This document shows, piece after piece, positions 62,065-64,000 of a stretch of DNA of 64,000 bases (position 1 is the stretch's first letter; each line of letters starts with the position of its first letter). Origin of the DNA: Gammaproteobacteria bacterium (GTDB lineage Bacteria > Pseudomonadota > Gammaproteobacteria > GRL18); NCBI GenBank assembly GCA_016744395.1, contig JADGEK010000002.1:65565-129564 (forward strand), read 5' to 3'. A program made the position numbers and the translations under genes. The notes beneath the pieces were generated by a model, which saw only the letters and a list, made by a program, of their open reading frames with translations, was not told the origin of the DNA and ran no database searches.

Positions 62065-63191
62065 CAGATCACTCCTCGCTTCATTTGATCCTGCTCCATG
62101 GCTTCAAATAATGCCTGGAAATTACCTTCACCAAAACCATCATTACCTTTACGTTGTATAATTTCAAAAAAGATGGGACCTATCATTATTTCAGTAAACA
62201 GTTGTAATAAAATCCCTTTTCCCATTTGTGGAGCACCATCAATAAGAATTTTATTTTCATGCAATAAACTAACGTCTTCCTCATGTCCTGGAACACGTTC
62301 ATCAAGCATATCGTAATAACTATCAGGTACAGACATAAACTTCAGTCCTTGTGCTCTGAGTTGACTGACAGTGGTATAAATATCATCTGTTGATAAAGCG
62401 ATATGTTGAATACCTTCGCCATGATAGGCATCCAGATATTCCTGAATTTGAGATTTATTATCACTGGGTTCATTAATGGGGATACGAATTTTTCCACACG
62501 GACTGACCATGGCACGTGATCTCAAGCCTGTCTTTATTCCGTGGATATCAAAGTAACGGATCTCAGAAAAATTAAACAATTTATGATAAAACTCTGACCA
62601 GCTATCCATTCTGCCTGAATGAACATTATGAGTAATGTGATCAATTTCAAGCAGTCCCTGTCCTTTGACTTGCCACTGGCTTTTATCCAATTGAGATTGT
62701 TCGTCTGGCTGAGGTTCTTCGATTGGCTGAGGCTCTTTATCAAGCTGATGCTCTTCCAAATTCAGTCTAAAATCAACATCATAAATACTATGCTCATGAT
62801 AGCGGTCGTTAAAATAAAGAAGACTATCACCGATGCCATAAATCGATGGAAGATTCAGTTCCATGGGGCCAATGTCCCCATGATAACTCTTAGCACCATT
62901 TTTTACACAGGCCTGATAGGCTTCTGAGGCATTTTTTACGCGAAGACCAAAAGCGCAAACAGAAGGTCCATGCACCCTGGCAAATGATTGAGCAAAACTA
63001 CCTGCTTCGTGATTGACAATAAAATTAATATTACCTTGACGATAAAGCACGACATCTTTGGAACGGTGACGAGCAATTTTTGAAAACCCTAAGAGTTTTA
63101 AGGTTTTATCTAAAGTGTGCGTATCCTGGGTTGCAAATTCAATAAATTCAAATCCATCCGTACCAAGCGGATTTTTAACTGATTGCAGCAT
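62064..63191 (-). CDS. hppD: 4-Hydroxyphenylpyruvate dioxygenase
   Basis: A 375-residue Fe(II) dioxygenase making homogentisate from 4-hydroxyphenylpyruvate. Two VOC halves; the iron ligands are His185 ('IDHITHNV'), His263 ('GIQHIALSTDDI') and Glu343 ('PIFFEIIQRKGNDGFGEGNFQALFEA'). Between the halves (about 145-175) there is a repetitive acidic/Gln/Pro insert ('QLDKEPQPIEEPQPDEQSQLDK') absent from most homologues. It begins 15 bases after the heme-oxygenase-like gene. Catalytic residues are intact. Confidence 0.94.
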   Translation of the reverse strand: MLQSVKNPLGTDGFEFIEFATQDTHTLDKTLKLLGFSKIARHRSKDVVLYRQGNINFIVNHEAGSFAQSFARVHGPSVCAFGLRVKNASEAYQACVKNGAKSYHGDIGPMELNLPSIYGIGDSLLYFNDRYHEHSIYDVDFRLNLEEHQLDKEPQPIEEPQPDEQSQLDKSQWQVKGQGLLEIDHITHNVHSGRMDSWSEFYHKLFNFSEIRYFDIHGIKTGLRSRAMVSPCGKIRIPINEPSDNKSQIQEYLDAYHGEGIQHIALSTDDIYTTVSQLRAQGLKFMSVPDSYYDMLDERVPGHEEDVSLLHENKILIDGAPQMGKGILLQLFTEIMIGPIFFEIIQRKGNDGFGEGNFQALFEAMEQDQMKRGVI

Positions 63192-63205
63192 AGTCCCTCC
63201 TTAGG

Positions 63206-64000
63206 CTAAGAATAAATTATTCGTTGTTTCTCAAGCCCATCCCAAAATGAAGAGACACCATCAAGCATTTGATTACCATATAAAATAAATTGCTCTTCAT
63301 CGATATCACAGTGAAAATAAAGTGTCTCAAGCTCTTCCTGAGTATGAGCAGCATGCTGATCTTCAATACGATCATGCCAGGTAAAAAATCCAGACGATAA
63401 ATCTGTATGATTCATTTTATTGAAATTTTTAATACCCTGAATCAGTTCCTTCCAAAAACCAGCAGCGGCCCAATTTTCAACGGCAAAGCTGGCTGCCTGT
63501 GAGATTTGGTAATTATTATTGGCATAAATTCTAAGTAATTCATCACAATAAAAAAGGGTTGATTGAGTACCAAATTCCCTTCTTCCTAATTGTTTAAACG
63601 TTAGCCCTATTTCTTTGGCCGTTTTCAGAAGCCACTCAAAGTGTCCTGCATTAAAGTGAAAAGTACCGCCCTCAACACTTCCTCCAATGCTCTGTTCAAT
63701 ACGGTTGCCATTACCCGTATTTTTTGCAGTATTAAACGTTACACCGATTTCATTGGCAAGGATCTCTTTTGATGAACGCATACTTTCAAGGGTATCCGCA
63801 TTAATCATTTTATGTAATTGTGCTACTAGAAACTGGTTTGAAAAAACTGAGAACTGAATAATAAATGCCTGCATTTGCTGTTTTGACTGCAGTCCCTGTG
63901 CAAACCAGCTCGTATAATGATTATCAGTAATGACGTTATGATTTAATAATTGCTGATCAATTTGTTTTCGAAAGTTCAGAAACTGGTTGGCTTTTTTAGT
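63206..64000 (-). CDS. Heme-oxygenase-fold (TenA/CADD-like) protein, partial at window end
   Basis: At least 264 residues; the reading frame stays open to the window edge ('NFRKQIDQQLLNHNVITDNHYTSWFAQGLQSKQQ' precedes the first internal ATG at 63874), so the true start lies outside. The all-helical protein has a metal-type pattern 'FTWHDRIEDQHAAHTQEELE' and an earlier 'FHFNAGHFEWLL', as in iron-containing TenA-like redox enzymes. It lies 15 bases upstream of hppD, so it is part of the tyrosine operon. Its role there is unknown; relatives include oxygen-using enzymes and CADD, which consumes a tyrosine side chain. Confidence 0.75.
   Translation of the reverse strand, partial: TKKANQFLNFRKQIDQQLLNHNVITDNHYTSWFAQGLQSKQQMQAFIIQFSVFSNQFLVAQLHKMINADTLESMRSSKEILANEIGVTFNTAKNTGNGNRIEQSIGGSVEGGTFHFNAGHFEWLLKTAKEIGLTFKQLGRREFGTQSTLFYCDELLRIYANNNYQISQAASFAVENWAAAGFWKELIQGIKNFNKMNHTDLSSGFFTWHDRIEDQHAAHTQEELETLYFHCDIDEEQFILYGNQMLDGVSSFWDGLEKQRIIYS

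Overview
The window reads as chromosomal DNA of an AT-rich gammaproteobacterium. Evidence is a complete T6SS of the kinase/phosphatase/FHA-regulated kind, an AttEFGH-type ABC locus, a YfiR/YfiN-type c-di-GMP module and an aerobic tyrosine-degradation operon. I cannot name a genus. No rRNA, tRNA or CRISPR array was seen. Most genes are on the minus strand.

Layout. (1) 1-2.1 kb: a VOC protein, a DsrE-like protein, a HicA-like toxin without a visible HicB, and a decayed FAD oxidoreductase. (2) 2.16-7.95 kb: a four-gene minus-strand operon behind a good sigma70-type promoter. It encodes two stand-alone CitE/HpcH-type CoA-ester lyases, a mesaconyl-CoA-hydratase-like double-hotdog protein, and an acyl-CoA ligase fused to a third CitE-like domain that has lost its metal-binding Asp. 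(3) 8-18.3 kb: an orphan possible cysteine hydrolase, bacteriohemerythrin, an AttE/FtsX/AttH export locus, a double CDGSH protein, an RluA-type synthase with a long N-terminal extension, and an EamA transporter. (4) 18.8-24.3 kb: a plus-strand signalling set of lipoprotein, heme-c sensor with HAMP, and two Ser/Thr kinases. (5) 24.3-27 kb: a small accessory patch with a long hairpin, a 23-bp tandem array resembling an IS21-type end, two small genes flanked by attC-like sites, and an internally deleted IS110 transposase. (6) 27-31.3 kb: a translationally coupled diguanylate cyclase, YfiR and TonB-receptor operon.

(7) 31.8-58.9 kb: the T6SS. In transcription order on the minus strand it runs fha, tssK, tssL (with OmpA domain), tssM, tagF-PP2C fusion, tssA, tssB, tssC, hcp, tagJ, tssE, tssF, tssG, clpV, a YopT-like cysteine-protease candidate effector, vgrG, a DUF6931-like gene, PAAR and a membrane Ser/Thr kinase. 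A small frameshifted gene not previously called lies just behind the kinase. tssJ is divergent on the plus strand with its own promoter. All thirteen Tss components are present. The kinase, PP2C and FHA protein suggest control by threonine phosphorylation.

(8) 59.2-64 kb: hppD, hmgA, fahA and maiA, tightly overlapping, convert 4-hydroxyphenylpyruvate to fumarate and acetoacetate. They follow a heme-oxygenase-fold gene that runs off the window end.

The points most worth following are the ligase-lyase fusion operon, the heme-sensor/kinase set, the candidate T6SS effector with no visible immunity gene, a short Thr motif shared by two kinases and TssL, and the gene-cassette-like patch.
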